DNA of 64,000 bases, from NCBI GenBank assembly GCA_017893485.1, contig CM030358.1:150549368-150613367 (forward strand), in the 5' to 3' direction. Of the stretch, positions 44,106 through 57,473 are shown piece after piece. Under the pieces are notes generated by a model, which saw only the letters and a program-made list of their open reading frames with translations, ran no database searches and was not told the DNA's origin. Position 1 is the stretch's first letter. Every line of letters starts with the position of its first letter. Both the position numbers and the translations under genes were made by a program. Origin of the DNA: Hemerocallis citrina (lineage: Eukaryota; Streptophyta; Magnoliopsida; Asparagales; Asphodelaceae).

Positions 44106-44590
44106 GGAAACTTATTTTGAATGGAAAGAAAGTTGTCGTTTTGTTCGATACTAGGTCCTCTCACACTTTTGTATCACCCAAGCTTGCTAAAGTTTTGAGA
44201 GTCGAACCGAAAGTCTTTCCAGGCAAGGTCTTGGCAGTAGCTACTCCATCATGGGAGACTCTAACCACTGATCGGTACTATGCGGACTGCGAGATTGTGA
44301 TTGAGGACAGAATTTTCGGGATTGATCCGATCGAGCTGAATGTCTTGGGAGTCAATATGATCATTGGCATTGATTGGATGTCAGTGTACAGAGCAAGCAT
44401 CGAGTGCAAGACCAAAGAAGTAACAGTGAAGGCTCCAGGTGGACCTGAAGTCACTTTCCAAGGGAAGAGGAGATGTTCAGGCTTGGTTACTGCTATCTAT
44501 AAGAAGGATGTTCCTGTAGAGGTGCAGCAAATTCCTGTGGTTCAGGATCAACCGATTGTGTTCTTGGAAGATTTGCCGGGGTTACACCGC
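44106..44590 (+). pseudogene. Tekay-like aspartic protease
   Basis: LILNGKKVVVLFDTRSSHTF corresponds to the active-site region, in which the family DSGA/DTGA appears as DTRS, so the catalytic Gly is replaced by Arg. Then follow LNVLGVNMIIGIDWM and a spacer to EDLPG. A single-base loss relative to family frame near 44585 puts RT into the next frame. Confidence 0.85.
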
Positions 44591-44598
44591 ATCGTGAT

Positions 44599-47418
44599 GT
44601 GGAGTTCAGCATCACTATTCAGCCAGGGAGTGCACCTATTTTCAAGGCACCGTATAGGATGGCACCTGTGGAGCAGGATGAGATCAAATGGCAGATTGAG
44701 GAACTGTTGGAGAAAGGCTTTATTCAACCGAGTGCGTCGCCCTGGGAAGCACCGATGCTATTGGTAAAGAAGAAGGATGTTTCGATGAGGATTTGCATCG
44801 ATTACCAAGAGCTGAATAAAGTCACTGTTCAGAATAAGTATCCCATTCCAAGAATTGATAACTTGTTCGATCGTCTATAAGGAGCAGTTGTTTTCTCCCA
44901 AATAGATCTTCAATCAGGATACCATCAAGTTTGAGTGAAGGCTGAAGATATGCATAATACTACGTTCAGAACTCGATATGGGCATTACGAATTCTTAGTT
45001 ATGCCATTTGGAGTGACTAATGCACCTGCAATTTTCATGGATATGATGAACCGAGTTCTGAGGCCGTTCATTGATTCTTTCGTCGTGGTGTTTATCGACG
45101 ATATCCTCGTGTACTCCAAGTCGGAGGAGGAGCACACGGAGCATCTGGCAGCAATTTTGAAGAAGCTCTAGGAGCATGATTTGTATGCCAAGTTGTCCAA
45201 GTGCGATTTCTGGAAATCTGAGGTGGCATTCCTAGGTCACATCCTTTTTAAGGAGGGAGTGGCAACTGATCCGCAGAAGATAGAGGCGGTGAAGGATTGG
45301 GTAAGGCCTACTACAGTGAAGAAAATCAGGAGTTTCCTTGGGCTAACTGGATACTACAGGAGGTTTATCCAGGGCTATACTCAGATAGCCGTACCGCTCA
45401 CTGGTCTGACCAAGAAGAATGCGAACTTCAAATGGACTGACCAGTGCGAGGCAAGCTTTCAGGAGTTAAAGGAGAGGCTGACTACTGCACCCATTTTGGC
45501 TTTGTCTAGAGCAGGAGTTGAGTATGATATCTACCGCGATGCTTCACATCGTGGGCTTGGTTGTGTCTTAATGCAAGAAGGAAAAGTGATCGCTTATGGG
45601 TCTAGGCAACTACGACCGTATGAAAAAAATTATCCGACCCATGATCCAGAGTTGGCTGCGATTATCTTCACCTTGAGGCAATGGAGACATTACGTGTATG
45701 GTGAGAAGCTGAACATGTACACGGACCATAAAAGCTTGAAGTACATATATCAACAGAAAGATCTGAATCTGAGGCAAAGGAGATGGCTGGAAGTACTTGA
45801 GGACATTCATCCGGAGATTAAGTACCATCCAGGGAAGGCTAATGTTGTTGTTGATGCACTTAGCCACAAGAGCAGTCTGGCTAGTTTGATTACAACTCAG
45901 AGGTAGCTAGTAGAGGAGTTGGATTGGGCTGGTATTGAAGTTGTTCTACAAGGCTTGGGATCATCTTTAGCTCAGTTGAGACTTCAACTAACGCTGAATA
46001 AAAGGATTATCGCAAATCAGAAGGAAGATGCAGAGATTCAGAAGATGAAGGAGCAGGTCGGTGCTGGTAGGTTGCCCGGATTTCAAATCAGGGGTGAAGT
46101 GCTGTGGTTTAGAGAGAAGCTGTGTGTTCCGAATCAAGCAGAATTGTGAGAGGGCATTCTTCAGGAGGCACATGCTACTCTTTTGTCTATACATCCTGGG
46201 AGTACCAAGATATATAAAGACATTAAACAGCATTTCTGGTGGTCAGGTTTGAAGCGGGATGTGGCCGAGTTCGTGGCGAGGTGTGAGATTTGTCAGCAAG
46301 TCAAAGATGAGAATCAGAAACTCGGAGCTCTATTGCAACCGTTACCTATTCCGGAATGGAAGTGGGATAATATCAGTATGGATTTCATCACGGGTTTGCC
46401 CAAGAGTTCGAAGGGCAATGATGCGATTTGGGTCATAGTCGATCGACTAACCAAGTCCGCTCACTTCTTGGCGATGAATCTCACTTCGTCGATGGACAGA
46501 TTGGCTGAGTTGTAAATTGGAGAGATCGTCAGGCTTCATGGTATTCCGTTAACCATTGTGTCTGATCGAGATGTGCAGTTTATTTTGCATTTCTGGAGGA
46601 GTCTTCAGACAGCTTTGGGTACCAAGACGGTTTTCAGCACTGCTTTTCATCTGCAGACCGATGGGCAGACCGAGAGAGTCAATCGTATTCTTGAGGATAT
46701 GCTTCGGTGTTGTGTACTAGACTTTGGAGGAAGTTGGGAAAGGCATTTAGCTCTGGTGGAGTTTGCCTACAACAACAGTTTTCAGACTAGTATTGGGATG
46801 GCACCGTACGAAGCTCTGTATGGCAGAAAGTACAGAACACCTGCCTGTTGGTTCGAAGTTGGGGAGCGGCAGATGTTTGGGCCTGAGATTGTGCAGCAGA
46901 CCTCTGAAAAGATCGATCTGATCAGGAAGAGGTTGGTGGATGCTCAGAGTAGGCAGAAGAGCTATGCATACAACCAAAGGAGGGACCTTGAGTTTGAGGT
47001 TGGTGACTTTGTCTATCTGAATGTTTCACCTAGCAATGGTGTGATTCGCTTCAGCAGAGGTGGGAAGTTAAACCTGAGGTTCTTAGGCCCATACAAGATA
47101 TTGAAGCGGTTTGGAAAAATTGCTTATCGGTTGGAGTTACCGGAAGAGTTGTCTCAGGTGCACAATGTATTCCATGTGTCTATGCTGAAAGGGTACATTA
47201 CAGATCCTAGTCACCATTTGCCCGAAGTGCCGGAGGGTTTGCAGTTGGATCTGAGTTACATTGAGCTTCCGGTTGAGATTGTCGATCGTTGGGAGAAATT
47301 CTTGAGGAACTAGATGATACCGATGGTCAAAGTAGTCTGGAGAAACCAGTTGGTTGAAGAGGCTACTTGGGAATCTAAGGAGAGGATGATGAAAGATCAT
47401 CCTGAGCTCTTTGTATGA
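44599..47418 (+). pseudogene. Tekay-like pol: RT, RNase H, integrase, chromodomain
   Basis: All domains share one frame, broken by stops at 44878, 44932, 45169, 45904, 46147, 46513 and 47311. RT has [20 protein letters not shown], the catalytic [12 protein letters not shown] and [12 protein letters not shown]. RNase H has [18 protein letters not shown] and TDHKSLKY. Integrase has its H-H-C-C domain (IHPGSTK, QHFWW, RCEIC), catalytic Asp in SMDFITGLP, Asp in SDRDVQF and Glu in TDGQTERVNR. A C-terminal chromodomain-like segment (VKVVWRNQLVEEATWESKER) marks it as a chromovirus, whose integrase is thought to be guided to heterochromatin. Confidence 0.95.
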
Positions 47419-47520
47419 TTTGTATCTTATTTTTTCTTTTCTTATCTCTTTGTTGTATTTCTTGTTTTCTCACTCTTTAAGTGTAGTTCTGGGGACGGAA
47501 CTATTCTATGGATGGAGTGT
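47419..47520 (+). other. Tekay-like 3' non-coding tail with polypurine region
   Basis: gtagttctggggacggaac lies about 35 bp before the 3' LTR, where Tekay-like elements carry a ggggacg phrase. Confidence 0.5.
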
Positions 47521-50500
47521 TGTAACACTGTAGATTTTCATTTATGAGATTTTGTGATTTTACGTGCTTTGCACGTATAATTTCATTTGTATAATTTCTC
47601 GTATAAAATATATTTTTTATATAGTATTTGTTCCTCTTTATTTTCCAAAAATGATTTTCTTTAAAAGCCTAATTGAAATCTAAGCCTTATTGTCTTTTTA
47701 AGCCCACTCTATTAATTAATTAATTTAATTATTTAAACCCATGGTTAAATTGGCCCATTAGTTATTCCATTTAACTTACTTCTCGTTTAAAAATAATCCA
47801 ACTTGTAGTGTAGACTCTTTTCATGAACAATTAAATTTTTATTCACATGTACACTTGGAAGGAGGGGGTGCTAGTTAGCACGTGCAAGCACTAGGATGTG
47901 CATTGCACACTTTTCTCATAGGCCGGATTGTAGATGGAAGGAGTGGGAAAGATGGAAGTGGTGGAGAGGTGGTTGTTCATCATGGGTAGTTTTATAACTC
48001 CCTAGTTCATCTAGACCATTGATCTCTAACCATTTGATCACATCCTAACCCTACATTCACCCTAAAATTTTGTAAAAATACCCCTCCCTATACTCTTCAT
48101 TCTCACACATAAAATTTTTGAAAGAAAAGAATAGAAAGAAAAGAAAGAGAAGTAATTTTAGTGAGACAAAAGATTGAGGAGTTGTAAGATTGTGTGGTAT
48201 TGTGTTCTTCATCCAAGGAGGAGGCCGGCATTTTCAAGAATCAAGAAGAGGGAGCTCGGGTTGCTTGCATCACTAGGAGGGGAGTCAATTTGGTGGCTTG
48301 ATCTAGGAGGAAAAGGCTTCGCTCGATCGTTGTAGGATATCTCTAGGAGTTTATTTGTTTTTCTCTCCGTCAAAGGTGGGTGATTCTCTTACACTTCTAA
48401 CTAGGTTCATGCTAGAGTATGGTTGATGCAATTGAAAAGAAACATAGCTATTCTAGCCATGTGTTATGAGAATGAGACAAATAAGAATGCTTAATTGTGT
48501 GTGAAAAGAATGATAATTAGTTGCAAATTTTGATAGTTTAATATTGACCATGCTACCATGCTTTAATTGATGATTTGTGCTATACTAAGGAGACATGATT
48601 GTATGATTAATTGGATCGAAATAATAATCATGTTTAATGGTGATTTTTCTATCTCAGTTGTTAATAATGAGAAAAGAGGGATTTGTTACTGAAATGATTA
48701 AGCAATAATAATAATAATCATAATAAGAAAGAAATATGAGAAGTTTGAATGAAACCTTACAAAAGAAACTATTGTATGTGTCTATTGAAATTACAAGACA
48801 TAATCGTTTTAGAGGAAAAATCACATTTTTATGCCAAAAATTAAGTTTTCAGTTACTGATATTTTAGAAGTACATAAAAATTAGATTCTGGAAATTTTGA
48901 TTGTAATTGGAGAAGAAACGAAGTGGAAACTAGTTTTTTTTAAAATAAAAATCGAATGAACGAAATTCGGAACAAAACCCTTAAAATCTAAACTAAATCA
49001 GCTTAGTCACTTGGACTAATTGGCTAGTAGGTGCGGTTGGGTGCGCTTACTGTAGCGTGGGTCTGGTCTTGGGTCTCGGGTTCGAAACTTGGCCTCAGTT
49101 TTGATTTTAATTTTTTGGGTAAAAACCGAGCGCTAGAAACGAACTCATTTGGATTCGATTCCTCTCTATGACGCGGTTGCGCCCTATCTCTTCTGGTTAG
49201 CGCGTGCGCTGGCTTTGTCTGTGTTTGCTGGTTCGATTCTGGACTTTGGCATGATTAAACCCCTTTTTGATTTTTAATGTTTTTGTGATTTTTTGACTTT
49301 AAAAAAATTCGGGAAAAATCTGATGATTGTTATAAAAATATATAGACTTCATGAAAAATATTTGTACACTACTTTGACTTAAATTAAATAGTGTGAGAAG
49401 AAAAATTGAGTAGAACCTTGTAAAATCGATATTTGCATAAGTATAAGAACAAAAGTGATTTTTGAGTTATACTAAATTTATAAAAGAGAAATTTGTATAA
49501 AAAGAACTTGAAGTGTGTTCATTATGGATTTTTTTATTATCTTGGGTAATGTATGCATTGAAAATTAAATGAAAAACATGATTTTGATTTTTGGAGAAAA
49601 AGAAATAATAGTACGGAAATTAAGTGGAATTATTGAGACTTATTTGTTTGAATGAGAATGTTATAAATTGAAATTGAACATTGAATTATGGAAAGGAGAT
49701 GGATATTTATTTGAACTATGAAAAGACTATATGAGTATGAGAACTCAATTTTTGTGACTATGAATTGAAATTGAGAACTAGAGTGTAGCTAAGCCTCATA
49801 CCGGCATCGAAAAGAAATATGTTGAAATGAAATTTGAAATGAAAAGGCCAAGTTTGGGTCACGTTGTATAAATGGTTAAGACTGCTATAGTGGAAGAGCT
49901 AACTCTAGAAAATTAATTTTTGTTCATGTTTCAAATAACTAAGGACTAGATACATAGTGAAGACGTGATAAAAATAAGAGAAAAATACAAGTATGAGGGC
50001 CTCGGAGCTACGGTGTGAGAGTATTCACAGGCTGTCTTCACGATGCGTCGTGACATGACGTGGATATGTTTTCAGGAGTCCGTACCGCAGGCGACGCTCG
50101 TGGGATGTTTGGTGACTGCGGGTGGTGTCATGTCCCATGACGGAGGCTGAATTGTCCATAGGTTCTTCACGATGCATCGTGACATGGCGTGGGATTCCCC
50201 TACAGGCTGTCTGGACATGAGCTAGTAACTCATAGAACATCTAGGATACTTATCGTAGTTACATTAGTAGTTTAAGTCATAGCGAGGGATTGAACCCTAG
50301 AAGATGAAGAATGGTTAAGGGCTTGCCCTTAGACCTATGTAGTATGGGATGCATAGAATCTGAACAAGTGCGCATTAGTGTCATCTAATATAAATAACTG
50401 TATTAAGGACTAAGTGCACCGCACAACACGACCTCAATAGGATAGTCCCTTGTAGTTTTGTTTGTGATCAAGTTTGTGGTTTGTTTAAGTATTTGAGAAT

Positions 50501-50819
50501 TGTTATACTGTTTTCGGCATAGAGAGCATAGCCGTGTATATATTTCGTCGGTTGTAAGCAACTGATGCGCCCACAGTTTCTATGCAGGATAAAATGGTTA
50601 ACAAAACTAAAGAAGGCATGCTGATTAAAGATTAATTCAAGTGTTGTACATTTCAATTTATGTAAATTATTGTAAATTGCTTCCGCTGTAAATATGTAAT
50701 GTAAATGTAAACTCTGATGTAACAAAAAGTTTTTATTTCCTTGTAAAATTGTACGAAGAGAAGTGTAAAGATCCTGTGGAACTTCGAATTCAGTCTGTTT
50801 TGGAATTCGGGGTGTTACA
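47521..50819 (+). repeat. Tekay-like 3' LTR
   Basis: tgtaacactgtag to ggggtgttaca, colinear with the 5' LTR, with small insertions such as gaaatctaagcctta near 47675. Confidence 0.95.
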
Positions 50820-50824
50820 AAGAC

Positions 50825-51600
50825 AACGTAGCTAAGGAATGATATTACCACATTCACTCAATTTGAGACTGAATCTTTTCATGATGCATGTGATAGGTAT
50901 AAAGAGTTATTAAGAAAGTGTCATCATCATGAACTTCCGAAATGGCCACAAATTCAAATATTCTATAATGGTTTGGGAGTTACAAATGATCTATGATTGA
51001 TGCAGCAGCTGGAGGTGCACTTATGAGCAAAACTCATGAAGCAGCCTATGAGCTTTTAGAGAAGATGACATCTAATAATTACCAATGGTCTTCAGAGAGA
51101 ACAATGCCAAGAAAAATGGCTAGAGTTTTTGAACTTGATTCTATAAAAATTGATATTTTATCAAAACAAATAGGTAATATGAATGTTAATGCTATTCAAA
51201 CTAATATAATTTGTGATCTTTGTGCAGGAAATCACTCAATTACAGATGCCAAGTGGGGAACCCTTTTGCTCAATCAAATTCCAATCAAGCAAATTACGTG
51301 TCCAATTTTCAACATCAAAACAATCTTTATTCGAACATGTATCATCAAGGATGGTGAAACACCCCCAATTTTTCATGGAACAACAATCAAGGAGGACCTA
51401 GACCACAACAAAATTTTTCACATCAAGAAAAGAAGCTGACACTTGAAGAGATGTTCATGCAATACATGCAAAGACAGAGTTGGTGATACAAAATAATACG
51501 GCTTCAATTCACAACCTTGAGGCTCAGATTGGTCAACTTTCAAATATTTTTAAAGAGAGAACAGCAGGAACCTTACCCCCTTACCCAGTAACATCGTAAT
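50825..51600 (+). pseudogene. Athila-like gag, C-terminal part
   Basis: Continues the gag interrupted at 39611: FTQFETESFHDACDRYKELL, then PKWPQIQIFYNGL, a stop near 50993, IDAAAGGALMSKTHEAAYEL, NNYQWSSER and ICDLCAGNHSI. At least one frameshift (near 50840) and two stops occur. Confidence 0.85.
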
Positions 51601-52530
51601 AAATCCCGAGGAGCATGTCAAAGCAATAACACTAAGAAGGGGAAGAACAATTGAGCAGCTACAAGAAGAAATTGCCGACCAGAATGTGGTTGAAAAGCAA
51701 AGTGAGATCGAGCAAATTATGGAGGAACAAACGCAGCAGGTGGCCAATCACCATTCTAAGAAGGATAAAGGAGTTTCAAGCCAAACAATTTTAGGGGAGT
51801 TTAATTCTGACACTTATCATAATTCACCTTATGATCCACCTATACATTTTCCACAAAGACTTACAAAGAATAATCTCAAAAATCAATTTTTTAAAATTTT
51901 AAATATTTTTAAGAAATTGCATATTAATATTCCTCTTATTGAAGCTTTACAACAAATGCCTAAATATGCTAAAATTTTTAAGGATATTTTATCAAACAAG
52001 CAGAAGTTGGAGGAGCATGAGACAGTTATGCTGACTGAAGAGAGTAATGCAATATTACAAAAAAAATTGCCTCCTAAACTTAAAGATCCAGGGAGTTTTA
52101 CAAAAACCTTGCACTATTGGAAATTCTTCTTTTGATGAAGCATTATGTGATTTAGGTGCAAGTATTAATCTTATGCCTTATTCTGTTTTCAGGAAATTAG
52201 GTATTGGAGAAGCAAAACCCACCACAATCTCATTGCAATTGGCAGAAAGATATATTAAGTACCCAAGATGAGTAATTGAGAATGTTTTGGTAAAAGTAGA
52301 CAAATTTATATTTCTAGCTGATTTCATAGTGCTTGATATGGAGAAAGATGAACAAATTCCGTTAATTTTGAGGCGACCTTTTCTAGCTATGGGGAGAGCT
52401 TTGATTGATGTCTAACAAGGAAAACTTATTTTGAGGGTTAAGGATGAGCAAGTAATGTTTGATGTTTTTAAATCCATCAAGTTTTCTGCTGAAGAACAGT
52501 CGTGTTTTCAAGTAAGTGAACTGATTTAAT
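51601..52530 (+). pseudogene. Athila-like spacer and aspartic protease
   Basis: A charged linker (51686-52100: EQIMEEQTQQVANHHSKK, YDPPIHFPQRL, KLHINIPLIEALQQMPKYAK) precedes the protease DEALCDLGASINLMPYSVFR, in which DLGAS is the Athila-type active site. After a stop at about 52269 come [36 protein letters not shown] and a stop. Confidence 0.8.
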
Positions 52531-54105
52531 TTTGGGCAAGAAACATAAGGCTGAAGTTGAAAAATTACCAATTAAAGTGTGTCCAACAAATTCAGCAACT
52601 TTCATTCCGAGAAAGAAAAAGATGTTGGAATATGTTCAAGTTGCACCATCTATTAATTTTTCTTCTCAGCTGAAGTTTAAAGAGGTGGGAATATCAAAGA
52701 CACCATCTTCAAGAAAAAAACGACTCAAACTCGAGCTTGACCTTAATCCACACATGAAGAGAAGTATTAGAAAAGATGTTCTTGTGTTGTTGGATCTTGA
52801 CGTTACATAACCATCTCCGCTATCAAGTCTGGTTGAAGACTTAAAACTTAGCGCTTCTTTGGAGTCAACCCATGCTTTCTTTTGCTGCATTTAGATAATA
52901 TTTTCCCTTTAGTTTATTTTAATTTTAATTTTTTATATTTTATTTTATAGGATTGCATAAGTTTGGAAGTCACTGGGCGGAGCTATTTTCTGGACTGACA
53001 TTAATGGCTGTTTTTTAGCAGGATGGAGTCAGAATCTGAAAAAGTGTTTCAAAGAGCGATCGAAGGAAATTATCTTAGCTTTCCAGAAGAAAAAAAATTA
53101 GCAGATTTGGACATCTACAACTCCAGATATGACCGAAACAATTAACGTTGCGTGCCCAGAATTTTAACACGAATCAGGGGAGCAATTCTGAACTTATTCG
53201 CATTCCTTTTGTTTTTCTGTCTCTTTACCCATTGAGGACAATGTGATATTCAAGTTTGGGGGAAGGGGTACAATTTTTTTATATATTTTATATATATTTG
53301 AAAGAAGAAAAAAAAACAAGGCATTGCAATTAGGCTTACCATTACACTTTTGAGTTCTTTATTGTGCTAAAGCATTGAAATATTTTTTTCAAGATAGAGA
53401 ATATCTTATAAAGCAAAATTAAGCATACTTATTTACTTTACTATTATTTAAGTTCAAAATTCCTTACAAAATTGTGAGGAAAAATGTGATGTTTTTTTCT
53501 TATGATTATCCCCTTTGCTCTAGTCCTAAACAGAGTTTAAGTGAATAGAGTGATAATGATTTAATAATTGAATGAATAAGTTCTATCTACTCCAATGTTT
53601 TGAGTTGCTCAGTAACTAGGGGTATTCATCACCAATGTTTACTTTTACGTCAAACGGCAACTTGAAATTTGAGTATGCAAAAAAACACTCTAAGTTTGTG
53701 AGTTTTTGAGTAACCGGGTGAATTCATCACAAATGTTTGCATTCACGTCAAAAGACAAGTGACTATTTAAAGAGAGATGGGAAAGAAAAAAAAAACTAGT
53801 TTGTTACTCGGTTTGTAGTAGTGGGAAGGGGTGATCACAGAATGAGTTATTACATGATATAATTATATTAATTGCATGAAAAATATGATTGGGCTGAAAA
53901 TTATGAATGAATAATTGCACTAGAGAAAGTGAGTATGCTTAGTTTTACTTTATTTGCTATTGTTTATGTATTAAGTTGAAATTTTGATGCTTGCATGATA
54001 AGTTCTTGTTGTGTGATGAGTTGAGCCTACTTATGATTATTATTCTTTGATTTATGGTTTTACTTATTGCTCTAGGACAAGCAAAATCTTAAGTTTGGGG
54101 GTATT
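52531..54105 (+). other. Post-protease non-coding region of the Athila-like element
   Basis: A short Lys-rich frame (52532-52810) has no recognised domain. No RT, RNase H or integrase motif could be read in any frame. Phrases gaggacaatgtgatattcaag and tttgggggaagggg (53235-53275), plus aagtttgggggtatt (54091-54105), are polypurine-like tracts usual before Athila-type 3' LTRs. Confidence 0.65.
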
Positions 54106-56289
54106 TGATAAGTGAAATTTCTATATAATTTTTAGTACTCTTTTATGTATTAAAATTGCGAGTTCTCGTTGATTTCTTTACCATTTATCTTATTTCTACT
54201 GATTTTTATTTATTTGTTTGATTTCGTAGGAATGAGATTTATAAGTGCGAGAAGATATGAATTTTAGTAAAAATCAAAGAAAAAAATTATAACATTGATA
54301 AAGATTTTAAAATTCATATTTATTATATGTGAAGATTTCTAGAAAATTTGAGCACTTAAATACATGTTTTTACAAATTGGACCTTTAAAGAACCAATAGA
54401 AAATATATCGGTCAACTAGGGGGTGGATTAAAATTATGGAATAAAATATTAAAAAATAAGTAAATCAATAGTGGTGGAATGTGATTATTGGATATAATTA
54501 GTAAATGATCTCTACTATTTTAATGGGAGAGTTGGGGTTTTAAACAAACAAACCCTAATTTTGTAACTGAGTAAACACGTGCAATATACGGCAAACTAAA
54601 TCCACCAAACATACCCGTGTGATGCACGTGCAGCTCCTAAAAAAGGGATATTTTAGCAAATGTCCCCATTTAAAATGTGAAAATTAGCATATACCCCCAC
54701 TATTTTTAAAAACTAAGAAATACTCATATTTCTAATATTATAATGGGAGAAGACCTTAGTGTCATTTGTAAATATTTTGTCAATCTACCAACCCGTGCAA
54801 TACACGTGCATAACTATTATAAAGGAGGTTCTAAGTTCAAATCCAGATTACGTCTAAATTTTTATTTTAAAAAACTATATTTATTAAGACGTGCATCGCA
54901 CGTGCAAATTACTAGTTGGTTATAATGTAATAGATTATTTGGTGATTTAAATTAATTAATTACGTATTAATCCTAATTCTAATTTTATTTAATACCTAAC
55001 CCTACTGTTTACTATCCCCTATATATAACCAGGTGACTTGCATAACAAGGAGGGAGGATTTTGGTGGGTGGCGGCTGGGGCAAAAACCAAGAAGAAAAAA
55101 AAATTAAAAGTAAAAAGAAAACGGAAAAGGTCAGAGGTCTGCTGGGTTGGCAGCGGAAACAAGAGGAGGTGTGCTATGCGTGGAAGTTGCAGTGTGTGGC
55201 GGCACGGATTTTGACGAGCACAGAGAAGAAACAGAGGAGAGAAAGAAAGAGAAGTGCGCGGATCCCGAGGCTCTTCAATTTCGGTTTTCAAACAACAATC
55301 AAGTTCTTTCTTCTCTCTTCCCTTTTTCTAATTTTTACTATGCAATCAAAGAACCTGTTTGTTAGTTGCAAATTTATTATGAACTAATTTTATTTCTCTA
55401 AGGCTTTGATGTAGCCTAATTTTGATTAAAAAAAATTAATTCTATATTATTTTTCTATTTTTTTCATGTTTGTGTGTTTGATTTTCGTTCTTAATGCTTA
55501 CAATTGTTTGGCTAACTTTTGTATGATTTATTAAATCAAGGAGAGACCGAACTGGTAATTTGTGATTTCAAATTAATAAAATTAAACAATGTTACAAGAG
55601 CGAACCGCTGTTAATGTGACCAATGAGAAATCCATAGATCTTAATGAATTTTTATTTAGTAATTTGTGCATGAACTATGACAAATAATTAGTTGAGAATA
55701 TTTTTGATAATGTTTGAGAGATAATATTGAATAATTTGGGAATTTTGGTCTACAACTTGAAAAAATAATATTTTTATTCACATTGAGTTATAAATTGTGT
55801 GGGATTAACTAGGTGAAATCGAAAACCCTAGAATTTATTTTGCCATTAACAAATCACAAAAATTTTAGATTTTCGTTCTCTTTTGTTAGAGATCTTTAGA
55901 TTAATTGTAACCCCCATTCTCGATAATTAGTATTTTCCGTGTATTTTCTATAATTAATTTTTTAATATAAATTTATATTGTGCTAAGTTCTTTTCGGATC
56001 TTGTATTAAAGTGTTTTTAATCGAGATTTTATTCATTTTGGATGATGGTATATTTGAACTTATTTTCTATCCCTAATTGATCGACTATTTATATTATTAA
56101 TTTTCGGATTTTAATAAATTTGTTAAACTCAAATCCTATTTTGATGAATATCATTATTATTATTATTATTGTTATTACTATTATCATTATTATTATTATT
56201 GCTTTTATTATTATTATTATTGCTATTATTATTGATTTTCTTATTGTTATTAGTATAAATATTTGTTATTATTGTTATCATTATTTTTA

Positions 56290-57473
56290 GGGCAAAAGCA
56301 AAGTACCCCCCAACGTTTAGCCCGAGTACAAAATGCCCATATAACGTTTGAAAAAATACAATAAACTCATTCTTCCGTTAACTTAACCCTTTCTGTTATG
56401 TTATAATTATTAAATTACTTTTTTACCCTTATCCTTTCATATTCAATCTCTTTCTTCCCTTTCTTCATTCATTTTTCTTCCTTAATTTTGAATGGGTTTT
56501 GTACTATACTCAATTTCGTGCTCCATGAGTTACTACTCACTTCAATGGAAATATGCATTTAGTTTATGAGCCAACTAAATTAACTAAGTTAACATAATAA
56601 TAAACAGCGTTACTGTTACCTAACTTCATATAATTGATTTAAGACATTTTTTCTGATAATCATATCACTGATTTAATGGTATATTATTTGCAACAGAGTA
56701 TGCATTTACAGGGAAAGTGTCGAGAATGGGTGATGTATACAGCTTTGGAATACTATTGCTGGAAACCTCAAATTTTCTTTCACATAAACCTCATATTTTC
56801 AGTCCAAGGATAAATCTCTAAAAGGAAAAAAAGAAAAGGAATGCATTTTCATCTCGAGTAGCCATTTTACCTGTTGCTATCATAAATGACTAGGTAGACT
56901 TTGGAGTTTTCAAGTATATGCAAGAATTTCTTCAGTTTCACGTCTGACTGCCAAAACAGTTGTAAACAGCTTTAATACAATATCAACAACTGTGTACAAT
57001 GTTAACTACTTAATAGCATTTTCTTTCCCATAGGTTACAAAGAATCAAGAGTTGCGTCAAATACAAAGGGTATCAGGTATCAGGTAAATGAACCGGTTTG
57101 ATTTCATGAAAGAAGAAACCCTAGATTTTGGGGAAGAAGAAGAAAATTGAAAAGAGAGTTGAGATTCTTACCATTGCCGACCTTGCCGACCCCACCTTGC
57201 CGAAATCTACCATTTTGCTGCCAAAGAAATCATGAATGAAGAAAAAAAGAATAAAGGGAAGAACAAGAAAAAAATTAAGGAAGAAAAAATGAATGAAGAA
57301 AGGGAAGAAAGAGATTGAATATAAAAGGGTAAGGATCAAAAAGTAATTTAATAATTATAACGTAACGGAAAGGGTTAAGTGAACTGAAGAATGGGTTTAT
57401 TATACTTTTTCAAATGTTGTATAGGCATTTTGTACTCGGGTCAAACGTTGGGGGGGTACTTTGGCTTTTGCCC
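56290..57473. mobile_element. Pack-MULE: non-autonomous Mutator-like element with captured gene sequence
   Basis: The ends gggcaaaagcaaagtacccc and reverse complement form long terminal inverted repeats of about 170 bp. A perfect 9-bp target duplication ttattttta (56281-56289 and 57474-57482) is diagnostic of Mutator-like insertion. It encodes no transposase. The interior includes a receptor-kinase exon fragment (56697-56767) and other sequence of unknown origin. Confidence 0.9.
56697..56767 (+). pseudogene. Captured receptor-like kinase exon fragment
   Basis: After an acceptor-like ttgcaacag the frame reads YAFTGKVSRMGDVYSFGILL then LET. This corresponds to kinase subdomains VIII-IX of plant LRR receptor kinases, where an intron commonly splits the APEY motif before the Tyr. 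The conserved Asp of GDVYSFG is kept. Only about 24 residues are preserved and the frame then decays. Confidence 0.75.

Larger units (their letters stand above)
39612..50819 (+). mobile_element. Full-length Tekay/Del-like chromovirus (Ty3/gypsy), decayed
   Basis: The 11.2-kb element has LTRs of 3267 and 3299 bp and a perfect 5-bp target duplication aagac (39607-39611 and 50820-50824). It encodes gag, protease, RT, RNase H, integrase and a terminal chromodomain in that order. LTRs look about 95% identical over the parts compared, so insertion is not recent. At least seven stops in pol, stops and frameshifts in gag, and a damaged protease active site show it is dead. Confidence 0.95.

Noticed and set aside
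55019..55387. Overlapping open frames on both strands near a CT/GA-rich stretch
   Set aside because: Located in the Athila-like LTR leader region; no domain, and both strands are open because of skewed composition.
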